The notes beneath the pieces were generated by a model. It ran no database searches. It was not told where the DNA came from and saw only the letters and a program-made list of their open reading frames with translations. A program made the translations under genes and the position numbers. A DNA stretch of 14,670 nt, taken from contig CAZQFQ010000034.1 of NCBI GenBank assembly GCA_964592725.1, positions 1 to 14,670 of the forward strand, written 5' to 3'. Source of the DNA: PALSA-1336 sp964592725. GTDB taxonomy: Bacteria; Patescibacteriota; Doudnabacteria; UBA920. Shown here in pieces: positions 1 through 5,809 of this stretch; the first letter of the stretch is position 1; each line of letters starts with the position of its first letter.

Positions 1-39
1 CGCTTAATTTTAACAGAGAATGCCGATATCACCAACTAA

Positions 40-141
40 AAACCGAACGGTATCCATCACGTAAGTGCCGTCAGACAAGAAGGTAACAAAATTACTGTAA
101 CCCATAAAAATGGCGAGGCCTATTATTATATTGAACAATAA
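40..141 (+). pseudogene. Possible 3' remnant of a coding sequence
   Basis: One frame stays open from 40 to a TAA at 139-141 and reads like a real protein end (33 codons, ending in HKNGEAYYYIEQ). The same frame carries a TAA at 37-39, and there is no ATG, GTG or TTG start with a ribosome site after it. Upstream codons 1-36 also look protein-like. This could be the tail of a gene whose body lies left of the window and is broken by one nonsense change or a frameshift, or it could be chance. No family is recognised. Confidence 0.25.
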
Positions 142-242
142 GGGGCTAATATATTTTCGCTGCTTCCAATGTTAAACTTGGCATATAAAACCGTTCTCCA
201 CTCGTCCAAAAGTTTCTAACCCCAGCCATAATCCCGCTCCAC

Positions 243-272
243 AAAAAACATCATCAAAAGATGATGTTTTTT
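243..272 (+). terminator. Rho-independent terminator upstream of the 347 gene
   Basis: A perfect 13-bp stem (243-255 with 260-272) closes an AAAA loop. The A-rich left arm and T-rich right arm make it usable in both directions. It isolates the 347 gene from whatever lies to the left. Confidence 0.75.
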
Positions 273-288
273 GTTTTTAGAAACTAGT

Positions 289-316
289 TTGCTTTTTATA
301 AGATTTAGGCTAAACT
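289..316 (+). promoter_or_regulatory. Weak candidate promoter for the 347 gene
   Basis: TTGCTT (289-294), a 16-bp spacer and TAAACT (311-316) lie between the upstream terminator and the ATG at 347. The boxes are only a moderate match to sigma-70 consensus, and no clear Shine-Dalgarno follows. Confidence 0.3.
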
Positions 317-346
317 TATAAGAGAATTAAGATTATTACAATTTTT

Positions 347-1210
347 ATGGTTACGCAACAACTTTTGGATTACATAAGCAAACAAACACAGGCGGGAAAA
401 AGCAAAGAGGAAATTAAAGCGGCGCTACTCGCGGCCGGATGGCAGGCAAATGATGTTGAGCAGGCGTTTTTAAACCCGACCGGCGTTCCGGCACCGACAT
501 CCGATGCTCTCCCAAAATCCCGGCAAATTCTAAAAGAGTCCTGGGCGATTTATAAAAACCGATTTAATACCTTAATCACCATTACCCTAATACCCACGGC
601 TATCTATTTACTATTGATCCTGATAATAGGAGGCAACCAAAGTTCCGGCCAAACCCGACTGAGCGGTTTGGGGACAATAGGAATCATTTTAGGAATTATT
701 GCGGCAATACTTATTATTTACCTCTATATTTGGGGGTCTGTATCAACCCTATACGCAATCAAAGACCAAAGCCTAAATTGGAAAAATTCTTATCTACAAT
801 CACAACATAAAATCGGCGCGTACTTTTTAACGGCGCTACTGTTCGGATTGGCGGTAGCGGGCGGATTTATTTTATTGATAGTACCCGGCATAATTTTTGG
901 ATTATGGTTCAGCCAATCGCCGTATGTGGTAGTTGAAGAAGGCCTGACCAACAGTGCCGCGCTTAAAAGAAGCAAATACTATGTTAAAGGCAGAATTGGG
1001 CAAATTTTTGGGAAGCTATTTTACGTTGGGATTGTAACTCTTGGATTATTCATACTACTATCCATGATTTTGGCAATTATTGCCTCAATTATCGGTATAA
1101 AATATACCGACATTTCATGGATAAACAGCATTTTTTCACTAATTTGGACCCCATTGGTTACCGTTTACGGCTATCAGGTTTACAAATACTGCAAGTCGAC
1201 AAGACCATAA
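347..1210 (+). CDS. Polytopic membrane protein with N-terminal helical (UBA-like) segment
   Basis: 287 residues. Residues 1-45 form a soluble, amphipathic region with the pattern YISKQTQAGKSKEEIKAAL, ending in GW..NDVEQAF. This resembles the short UBA-like helical module seen at the start of many uncharacterised Patescibacteria proteins (inference from pattern). From about residue 60 a motif of the SW.IYKNRF type leads into five or six hydrophobic segments (about 74-95, 108-130, 158-185, 222-250 and 258-278). The loop around 203-215 (ALKRSKYYVKGR) recalls the conserved loop of YciC/DUF975-type integral membrane proteins. The gene stands alone between two terminators, with no obvious Shine-Dalgarno before the ATG. 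It is probably an inner-membrane protein; the function is unknown. Confidence 0.8.
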   Translation: MVTQQLLDYISKQTQAGKSKEEIKAALLAAGWQANDVEQAFLNPTGVPAPTSDALPKSRQILKESWAIYKNRFNTLITITLIPTAIYLLLILIIGGNQSSGQTRLSGLGTIGIILGIIAAILIIYLYIWGSVSTLYAIKDQSLNWKNSYLQSQHKIGAYFLTALLFGLAVAGGFILLIVPGIIFGLWFSQSPYVVVEEGLTNSAALKRSKYYVKGRIGQIFGKLFYVGIVTLGLFILLSMILAIIASIIGIKYTDISWINSIFSLIWTPLVTVYGYQVYKYCKSTRP

Positions 1211-1225
1211 AGTAAAATCTTACTT

Positions 1226-1255
1226 AAAAAATCCCTTTTAAACAAAGGATTTTTT
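1226..1255 (+). terminator. Terminator after the membrane-protein gene
   Basis: A 9-bp stem (1226-1234 with 1247-1255), AAAAAATCC against GGATTTTTT, with an inner TTT/AAA extension. It begins 15 bases after the TAA at 1208-1210 and ends in a T run. Confidence 0.75.
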
Positions 1256-1321
1256 ATTGCCCATTTTCCAAGTAAAATAATGTCTTTTGTTTTACTTAAG
1301 CCATTAAATGGCCAAAAGGTC

Positions 1322-1350
1322 TTGAAAATAGTCGCCATAAGGCGTATACT
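1322..1350 (+). promoter_or_regulatory. Sigma-70 type promoter for the secreted lysozyme-like gene
   Basis: TTGAAA (1322-1327), exactly 17 bp, then TATACT (1345-1350). This predicts transcription from about 1357 and a leader of about 195 nt before the ATG at 1553. Confidence 0.6.
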
Positions 1351-1356
1351 TACTTA

Positions 1357-1552
1357 GTAAGGTGCTTTGTAGCACTTTTTTATTTAGCCCAATAAGGCTT
1401 ATTAAAGAAGCTTTTGCGGGAACGGCTGAAGTCCCTTAATCGCAATCCTTAAATTGATTGATGCGAAGCAGGGACGGTCCAACAGTCGCACTTTAACATA
1501 ATGTACTTTCCCGAAAATTCGGGACAGGGGAGAAAGGAGTTTGATTTAAAGA
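1357..1552 (+). promoter_or_regulatory. Structured 5' leader of unrecognised type
   Basis: Several hairpins can be drawn. The first is GTGCT/AGCAC (1362-1366 with 1371-1375) followed by six T, sitting right at the predicted transcript start. The second is a compound stem: 1431-1436 with 1470-1475, 1440-1443 with 1463-1466 and 1444-1447 with 1456-1459. The third is TCCCGAA/TTCGGGA (1509-1515 with 1518-1524). A Shine-Dalgarno AAAGGAG (1533-1539) lies 13 nt before the ATG. I cannot match this leader to a known riboswitch class. Confidence 0.4.
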
Positions 1553-2239
1553 ATGAAAGCTCTTTTAACTCTCAAGTCTGCCATAGATCATAGCTCCTTT
1601 GTCGGCATTATCGCTTTGGTCTTGCTAACTCCGATGTTACAACCGCAGTTGGCATCAGCTGCCGCGCTTCAGACTTCAGAGCAATCACCAGCTCAAGTTT
1701 TTGAAATCAACGTCTCGGATCCAAGCTTGCTTGGCTCCGCTCCAAAACAAAATAACAGCCAAAATTCCATAACTTATAATGACATCCAGGTTGCGGACCC
1801 GTTAACGGTTAATTTGCAGGCTTTCCTGCAAGACCATAATTCGCCGCTTCAAGGGTATACCGGCCAATTGCTTTCGCACAGTAACTGGCCGACTATTGTG
1901 GCCATCAGCTTTGTAGAAAGCAATATGTGCGCGCACAGCGTCTACAATAACTGCAGCGGCATTGGCGGCCAGGAGTATTTGAGAAAATACGACAACTACG
2001 GCCAATGGATAGACGATATGAGCAATGTCTTAGCAACCCGGTATAACGGATGGTCTTTGAAAAAAATGGACGGCATTTACGTACAGCCATACAGCTACAA
2101 CTGGAGAATAGGTTCGGAACAAATACTGAACCAACTCACGGAATTGCAAAAATTCTCCGATTTGGAAAGGGCGCAGATAGCCCAGGCTAACTCGCTTACA
2201 CAGCAGTCAAACCAGCAGTTGGCGACCATAGCTCAATAA
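1553..2239 (+). CDS. Secreted lysozyme-like (putative peptidoglycan hydrolase) protein
   Basis: 228 residues. An N-terminal signal peptide is evident: a basic start, a hydrophobic run at about 16-29 and a likely cleavage after ASA near residue 36. A low-complexity linker (about 37-85) follows. Residues about 86-200 resemble the lysozyme/transglycosylase-like fold: an aromatic-rich helix into AISFVESNMC, with Glu122 the candidate catalytic acid, then YNNCSGIGG, a YDNYGQWIDDM helix and an RYNGWSLKKM motif. Cys126 and Cys134 could form a disulfide. The tail (about 203-228) is Gln-rich. The family assignment rests on motif pattern, not a search. The likely role is cell-wall cleavage or remodelling outside the membrane. 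The gene is monocistronic, with its own promoter, leader and terminator. The ATG at 1553 is the only start consistent with the signal peptide. Confidence 0.75.
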   Translation: MKALLTLKSAIDHSSFVGIIALVLLTPMLQPQLASAAALQTSEQSPAQVFEINVSDPSLLGSAPKQNNSQNSITYNDIQVADPLTVNLQAFLQDHNSPLQGYTGQLLSHSNWPTIVAISFVESNMCAHSVYNNCSGIGGQEYLRKYDNYGQWIDDMSNVLATRYNGWSLKKMDGIYVQPYSYNWRIGSEQILNQLTELQKFSDLERAQIAQANSLTQQSNQQLATIAQ

Positions 2240-2246
2240 CAATTAC

Positions 2247-2282
2247 AAAACCCTCCCCCACATTAATGTGGGGGAGGGTTTT
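2247..2282. terminator. Very strong bidirectional terminator
   Basis: A perfect 36-bp palindrome with 18-bp arms (AAAACCCTCCCCCACATT and its complement). It lies 8 bp after the secreted-protein stop and 11 bp from the 3' end of the minus-strand tRNA-Leu, so it serves both convergent units. Confidence 0.9.
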
Positions 2283-2292
2283 AGTTCAACTA

Positions 2293-2379
2293 TGGTGCCC
2301 AGGGAGGGACTCGAACCCTCAATCCCTTGCGGGCGGGAGATTTTAAGTCTCCAGTGTATACCTGTTCCACCACCTGGGC
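2293..2379 (-). tRNA. trnL(uaa): tRNA-Leu (anticodon UAA)
   Basis: Read on the minus strand it folds as a long-variable-arm tRNA. The acceptor is GCCCAGG/CCTGGGC, the anticodon stem GGAGA/TCTCC encloses CTTAAAA (anticodon TAA), a class II variable arm follows (CCCGCCC..AAGGGA region), and the T arm is GAGGG-TTCGAGT-CCCTC. The CCA is encoded in the DNA (2293-2295), next to discriminator A. It decodes UUA and probably UUG. It is second in a Cys-Leu pair. Confidence 0.95.
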
Positions 2380-2410
2380 TTGTTATTTATCTCTCGACTT
2401 CGCTCGGGGC

Positions 2411-2435
2411 ATAAAATCTGCTAGGCAAATTTTAT
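2411..2435 (-). other. Hairpin in the tRNA-Cys/tRNA-Leu spacer
   Basis: ATAAAAT (2411-2417) pairs with ATTTTAT (2429-2435), with an inner TGC/GCA extension and a 3-nt loop. It starts at the encoded CCA of tRNA-Cys. Because no T run follows, it is more likely a processing structure than a terminator. Confidence 0.4.
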
Positions 2436-2509
2436 GGAGGTGCAGATGGGAATCGAACCCATGCATTGCGGTTTTGCAGACCGCCGCGTTACCACTTCGC
2501 CACTGCACC
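2435..2509 (-). tRNA. trnC(gca): tRNA-Cys (anticodon GCA)
   Basis: Minus-strand cloverleaf: acceptor GGTGCAG/CTGCACC, a D arm containing AAGTGGTAA, anticodon stem GCGGT/ACCGC around CTGCAAA (anticodon GCA), T arm ATGGG-TTCGATT-CCCAT, discriminator U (as usual for tRNA-Cys) and an encoded CCA (2435-2437). It is the promoter-proximal member of the pair with tRNA-Leu. Confidence 0.95.
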
Positions 2510-2529
2510 AAGTCAATAACAGCTTTTTA

Positions 2530-2558
2530 ATTTTACTTGAAAATGACTTTTAAATCAA
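2530..2558 (-). promoter_or_regulatory. Promoter for the tRNA-Cys/tRNA-Leu unit
   Basis: On the minus strand: TTGATT (2553-2558), 17 bp, TAAAAT (2530-2535). This places initiation about 13 nt upstream of tRNA-Cys. Its -35 box is only 3 bp from the -35 box of the plus-strand promoter at 2562. Confidence 0.6.
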
Positions 2559-2561
2559 GAT

Positions 2562-2590
2562 TTGACAAACCTGGCGGTTGGTGTTAAATT
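2562..2590 (+). promoter_or_regulatory. Strong-looking promoter of a short transcription unit
   Basis: A consensus TTGACA (2562-2567), exactly 17 bp, then TAAATT (2585-2590). Predicted start is near 2597. The first intrinsic terminator lies only about 125 nt downstream. Confidence 0.6.
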
Positions 2591-2596
2591 ATGTGT

Positions 2597-2721
2597 AATA
2601 TTTAATATTTTTAGAGAGGTGAGAACAGACAACAGACACACGACCATTACATCCAAAACCAGCAAGTCAATCCAATGGCTTAATTCAATGTAAACGGATT
2701 CATTTTGAATCGCGTTTTTTT
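2597..2721 (+). ncRNA. Candidate small RNA or attenuated leader
   Basis: The segment runs from the predicted start of the 2562 promoter to the terminator at 2692-2721. It contains an orphan Shine-Dalgarno-like AGAGGTGA (2615-2622) with no ATG, GTG or TTG at a usable distance. One possible 24-codon ORF (GTG 2619 to TAA 2691) has its start inside that motif, which argues against it being translated. It does not resemble 6S, 4.5S/SRP, tmRNA or RNase P RNA as far as I can tell. It could be a free-standing sRNA or a leader attenuating the polyamine operon. Confidence 0.4.
2692..2721 (+). terminator. Intrinsic terminator of the short unit
   Basis: Stem AAACG-GATTCA with TGAATC-CGTTT (one bulged G) over a TTT loop, followed by a run of seven T ending at 2721. 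It sits upstream of the homospermidine synthase gene and abuts the next promoter. Confidence 0.7.
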
Positions 2722-2729
2722 GTTATAAT
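2721..2729 (+). promoter_or_regulatory. Extended -10 promoter for the polyamine genes
   Basis: TGT-TATAAT: a perfect -10 hexamer (2724-2729) with an upstream TGn extension. No good -35 exists at 15-18 bp, as is usual for extended -10 promoters. The predicted start near 2736 gives a leader of about 130 nt that contains the palindromic repeat at 2764-2845. Confidence 0.5.
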
Positions 2730-2763
2730 TTAATTCGGCGTTATATCGCGACCATCACCTCTC

Positions 2764-2845
2764 GGCGTCATTCTGAACGAGTGCATCCGAGTGAAGAATC
2801 TCAAACTAAAAAAAGGGATCCTTCGGATGCACTCAGGATGACGCC
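2764..2845. repeat. Intergenic palindromic repeat, family A copy 1
   Basis: An 82-bp imperfect inverted repeat bounded by GGCGTCA and TGACGCC. Both arms carry GTGCATCCGA-type sequence, with a GAAGAATCTC stretch on the left and GGATCC on the right. It shares ends and internal motifs with 4328-4449 and, more loosely, 9060-9160. It would form a long hairpin in the homospermidine synthase leader, ending 2 nt before the AAGGAG Shine-Dalgarno (2848-2853). Confidence 0.8.
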
Positions 2846-2865
2846 ATAAGGAGAAAGGCCAAAAA

Positions 2866-4317
2866 ATGACCAAAGCAAAATTTAATCACAAAATTTTAAT
2901 TATCGGTTACGGCTCCGTGTCGCAGTGCACTTTGCCGATATTGCTGGATAAGATTGATGTCGCTCCGGGCAACCTTACCATAATGGATTTTGAAGACAAG
3001 GCCGCGGCGTTAAAGCCGTTTACCGACAAAGGCATTAACTTTGTTCGAAGCCGTATAACGCCGGAAAATTTAGGCTCGGAACTGGCCAAATACACGGACA
3101 ACGGCGGCTTGGTCATTGACCTGGCCTGGAACATTGGCGCCAACGACATTTTACAGTGGTGCCACGACAATAATGTTTTTTACGTTAACACTTCGGTGGA
3201 GGTTTGGGATTCAATAAGCGGATTGTTTAAGGATAGCCCGTTTGAAAAATCGCTCTACTGGCGACAAATGAAGCTTCGTGAAATGACAAAAAACTGGAAA
3301 AACGCGACCACCGCGGTGGTTGACCACGGCGCCAATCCGGGGCTAATATCACACTTTGTAAAACAGGGATTGGTTGATATTGCCAACAAAATGATTGCGG
3401 ATAAAAAAGCCGCGGGCAAAGATAAGGAACAGCTTGAACAATTTATCAAGGACCGGCAATTTAACAAGCTTGGCCAAAAATTAGGCGTAAAAGTTATTCA
3501 CTGTAGTGAGCGCGACACGCAAATTACCAACCGGCCAAAAGAGGTGGATGAATTTGTCGGCACCTGGAGCGTGGAGGGACTTCGCGAAGAGGGAACCGCG
3601 CCGGCCGAAATGGGATGGGGCACGCATGAGCAAAAACTTCCGGATTTGGCCAACGTTCCGCCTTACGGGCCAAAAAACCAGATTATGCTTTCCCAGATGG
3701 GCATTAACACCTGGGTCCGTTCCTGGATACCCGACGAAGAAATCGTCGGCATGGTCATCCGCCACGGCGAAGCGTTTGGACTTTCCGACCGTTTAACAGT
3801 ATGGGAAGGAGATAAAGCAATCTATCGCCCAACCGTGCATTACGCCTATATGCCTTGCCACGAAACACTGTCTAGTCTCTGTGAATTACGCGGACGGAAT
3901 TACGAAATGCAGTCCAAAGTCAGAATTTTGGAAGATGAAATAACTTCCGGCGCGGACATATTAGGCGCGCTCTTGATGGGACATGATTACAATTCTTGGT
4001 GGACAGGAAGCGATTTATCTATAGAAGAAGCCAGAAGGCTGGCTCCCGGACAAAACGCGACGACACTTCAGGTTGCCCTTGGCGTTCTCTCCGCCGTCCT
4101 TTGGATGTTTGAAAATCCAAAAATGGGCCTTTGCCTGCCCGACGATTTGCCCCATGATTTTGTACTTGATATCTCCAAACCCTACCTTGGCAACTTTATT
4201 TCCACGCCGTCGGATTGGACTCCGCTAAAAAACCGCAAAATCTACTTCAAAGAAAACCCGGCCAGCAAACCAGCAAAAGACGTTTGGCAATTTGAAAACT
4301 TTAAATTTATTCCATAA
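2866..4317 (+). CDS. hss: Homospermidine synthase
   Basis: 483 residues, close to the usual 475-485 of bacterial homospermidine synthase (EC 2.5.1.44), a saccharopine-dehydrogenase-like NAD enzyme that condenses two putrescines (or putrescine and spermidine) to sym-homospermidine in the cytosol. An N-terminal Rossmann motif IIGYGSVS (residues 12-19) binds NAD. Residues 211-219 (IHCSERDTQ) and 233-238 (TWSVEG) match the Blastochloris viridis enzyme as I remember it. Glu215 and Trp234 keep the 19-residue spacing of its active-site Glu210 and Trp229, and Glu242 matches its Glu237. ANPGL (156-160), HYAYMPC and SIEEARRLAPGQNAT are also family motifs. The start has AAGGAG 12 nt upstream. It heads the polyamine cluster, followed after 141 nt by a putrescine-forming decarboxylase, which supports the assignment. 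Confidence 0.93.
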   Translation: MTKAKFNHKILIIGYGSVSQCTLPILLDKIDVAPGNLTIMDFEDKAAALKPFTDKGINFVRSRITPENLGSELAKYTDNGGLVIDLAWNIGANDILQWCHDNNVFYVNTSVEVWDSISGLFKDSPFEKSLYWRQMKLREMTKNWKNATTAVVDHGANPGLISHFVKQGLVDIANKMIADKKAAGKDKEQLEQFIKDRQFNKLGQKLGVKVIHCSERDTQITNRPKEVDEFVGTWSVEGLREEGTAPAEMGWGTHEQKLPDLANVPPYGPKNQIMLSQMGINTWVRSWIPDEEIVGMVIRHGEAFGLSDRLTVWEGDKAIYRPTVHYAYMPCHETLSSLCELRGRNYEMQSKVRILEDEITSGADILGALLMGHDYNSWWTGSDLSIEEARRLAPGQNATTLQVALGVLSAVLWMFENPKMGLCLPDDLPHDFVLDISKPYLGNFISTPSDWTPLKNRKIYFKENPASKPAKDVWQFENFKFIP

Positions 4318-4327
4318 ACCATCTATG

Positions 4328-4449
4328 GGCGTCATTCTGAGGAGTGCAGCCGACCGACTTGTCCGCCGAAGCTTCAGCGAAGGTGGAAGAATCTCTACCT
4401 CAAGGGGGTCCTTCGTCCCTCGGATGCACTCGGGACTCAGGATGACGCC
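4328..4449. repeat. Intergenic palindromic repeat, family A copy 2
   Basis: A 122-bp imperfect inverted repeat with the same GGCGTCATTCTGA left end and GGATGACGCC right end as copy 1. It is enlarged by an inner segment GTCCGCC-GAA-GCTTCAGC-GAAGGTGGA (about 4361-4386), itself related to repeats at 7311-7329 and 7761-7799. It fills almost the whole gap between hss and the next gene. Its right end supplies AGGATG, a poor Shine-Dalgarno substitute for the ATG at 4459. Confidence 0.8.
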
Positions 4450-4458
4450 AGCAACACA

Positions 4459-5637
4459 ATGACACAAGAACACAAAAAATTACTATTGGAACTCGCGGCT
4501 AAGCAGGGGACGCCGCTGTTTGTGGTGGACCACGAGGTGTTGCGAAATAATTTTAAGGAATTTCGCGAGAAGCTTCCGGACGTCCAGCCGTACTTTGCCG
4601 TGAAGGCCAATTCCAATCCGGAAATTATTAAGACCATGTTTAATTTGGGCGCGAGTTTTGACGTGGCTTCAATTTTTGAGTTTAAAACCGTTTACAAATT
4701 TGTGGAAAATTTGTCCGACAAAGAAAAACAGGATTTTGTTTGGGATAAAATTATTTACGCCAACACCATCAAACCGGCTAAAGTTTTGGCCAAGATGAAT
4801 CCTTATAAAATTTTAACTACCTTTGATAATATTGAGGAGCTCAAAAAGATTAAACAGCACGCTCCCGATGTCGGTCTGATTTTGCGGATAAGAGTGCCAA
4901 ATACCGGCAGTATGGTTGAACTTTCTTCCAAATTCGGCGCAGAGCCCGGGGAAGCCGTTGATTTAATTGGCGAAGCTATAAATATGGGACTCGGCGTGGA
5001 AGGAATCAGTTTTCACGTGGGAAGCCAATGCAGTAACTTTGACAACTATATTCAGGCGCTGAATTTATCGTCCGGAATTTTTAAAGAAGCCAAACTTCGC
5101 GGTTTTGAAATCGGATTTTTAAATAAAGAGGATAAACGGATTAAAGTCTTGGACATTGGCGGCGGTTTTCCGGTGAAATATGATTCCGAGGCAAAATCCT
5201 TTACCGTTCTGGCCAAAAAACTTAATACGGAAATCAAGCGTATTTTCGGCAAAGAAGATATTCAGGTTATTGCCGAACCGGGGCGGTTTATGGTAGCCAC
5301 GGCCTGCACCCTGGTCACCAAAATCATCGGCAAATCAATACGCGACGGCAAAACCTGCTATTATTTGGATGACGGCGTTTACCACACTTTTTCCGGCCAG
5401 GTTTATGACCACCAGCATTATCCGCTCCACGCGTTTAAGGACGGCGACTTAAAAGTCTGCGCAACCTTCGGTCCTACCTGCGACGCTTTTGATACAATCT
5501 CATTGGCCGATGAATTGCCGGAAGACTTGCAGATTGACGACCTTTTATACGCCGAAAACATCGGCGCATACACTTTAGCATCGGCTACCGATTTTAATGG
5601 TTTTCCGGTGGCAAGGGTCGCGCATATTAATCAATAA
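4459..5637 (+). CDS. Fold-type III PLP decarboxylase, ornithine (or lysine/ornithine) decarboxylase
   Basis: 392 residues, the usual size of alanine-racemase-fold ornithine decarboxylases. An N-terminal TIM barrel carries the PLP lysine in YFAVKANSN (Lys49), the ring-stacking His in FHVGSQ (His186), the phosphate-binding Gly loop LDIGGGFP (232-238) and EPGR (273-276). The C-terminal beta domain carries LDDGVYH (Asp304/Asp305) and GPTCDAFD (Cys341, Asp342), equivalent to the dimer-interface Cys360/Asp361 of eukaryotic ODC. The GPTCD version favours ornithine over diaminopimelate or arginine; lysine activity cannot be excluded. The product putrescine is the substrate of the adjacent homospermidine synthase. 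The ATG at 4459 is followed directly by the conserved barrel start. The Shine-Dalgarno is weak and overlaps a repeat. Probably cotranscribed with hss. Confidence 0.9.
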   Translation: MTQEHKKLLLELAAKQGTPLFVVDHEVLRNNFKEFREKLPDVQPYFAVKANSNPEIIKTMFNLGASFDVASIFEFKTVYKFVENLSDKEKQDFVWDKIIYANTIKPAKVLAKMNPYKILTTFDNIEELKKIKQHAPDVGLILRIRVPNTGSMVELSSKFGAEPGEAVDLIGEAINMGLGVEGISFHVGSQCSNFDNYIQALNLSSGIFKEAKLRGFEIGFLNKEDKRIKVLDIGGGFPVKYDSEAKSFTVLAKKLNTEIKRIFGKEDIQVIAEPGRFMVATACTLVTKIIGKSIRDGKTCYYLDDGVYHTFSGQVYDHQHYPLHAFKDGDLKVCATFGPTCDAFDTISLADELPEDLQIDDLLYAENIGAYTLASATDFNGFPVARVAHINQ

Positions 5638-5669
5638 GCTTAGAGTTTTACACATTAAGGAAAGGGCCA

Positions 5670-5776
5670 GGCGGTCGGTAAAATTTGTTTTGCCTTACGC
5701 TTTGCCAACGCACGATGTTGGTTGTAGTAAAGTTTACGTAGGCAAAGCGCGGGGCAAAAAAATTTTACCGACCGCC
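5670..5776. repeat. Long inverted repeat (MITE-like hairpin), family B
   Basis: Arms 5670-5706 and 5741-5776 are complementary over 36-37 bases with one gap and three mismatches (GGCGGTCGGTAAAATTT at the outer end, CGCTTTGCC at the inner end). A 34-nt loop separates them. It lies between the two decarboxylase genes and is unrelated to the family A palindromes. It may be a small non-autonomous mobile element or an RNA hairpin tuning downstream expression. No target duplication was recognised. Confidence 0.85.
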
Positions 5777-5809
5777 CCAGCCCTGCGAGTAACAAGTAAC
5801 TATTATCCC

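Noticed and set aside
1362..1381. Stand-alone terminator between 1255 and 1553
   Set aside because: The GTGCT/AGCAC hairpin plus T run looks like one, but the predicted transcript begins only about 5 nt before it, too early for intrinsic termination. It is treated as part of the leader.
1357..1552. c-di-AMP (ydaO) riboswitch before the wall-hydrolase-like gene
   Set aside because: The context fits and fragments such as CCCGAA and GACAG are present, but the conserved GGGGUGAA block and the overall pairing order are not seen.
2327..2530. 67-codon ORF across the tRNA region
   Set aside because: It runs antisense through tRNA-Leu and tRNA-Cys; it is a shadow of structural RNA genes.
2619..2693. 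24-codon leader peptide from GTG 2619
   Set aside because: The start codon lies inside the ribosome-site motif, so no Shine-Dalgarno is correctly spaced. It is kept only as a possibility in the small-RNA entry.
5597..5809. 71-codon N-terminal extension of the SpeA-like gene
   Set aside because: It overlaps the end of the ODC-type gene and translates through the long inverted repeat; the residues look like repeat-derived sequence. The ATG at 5810 gives a sensible start.
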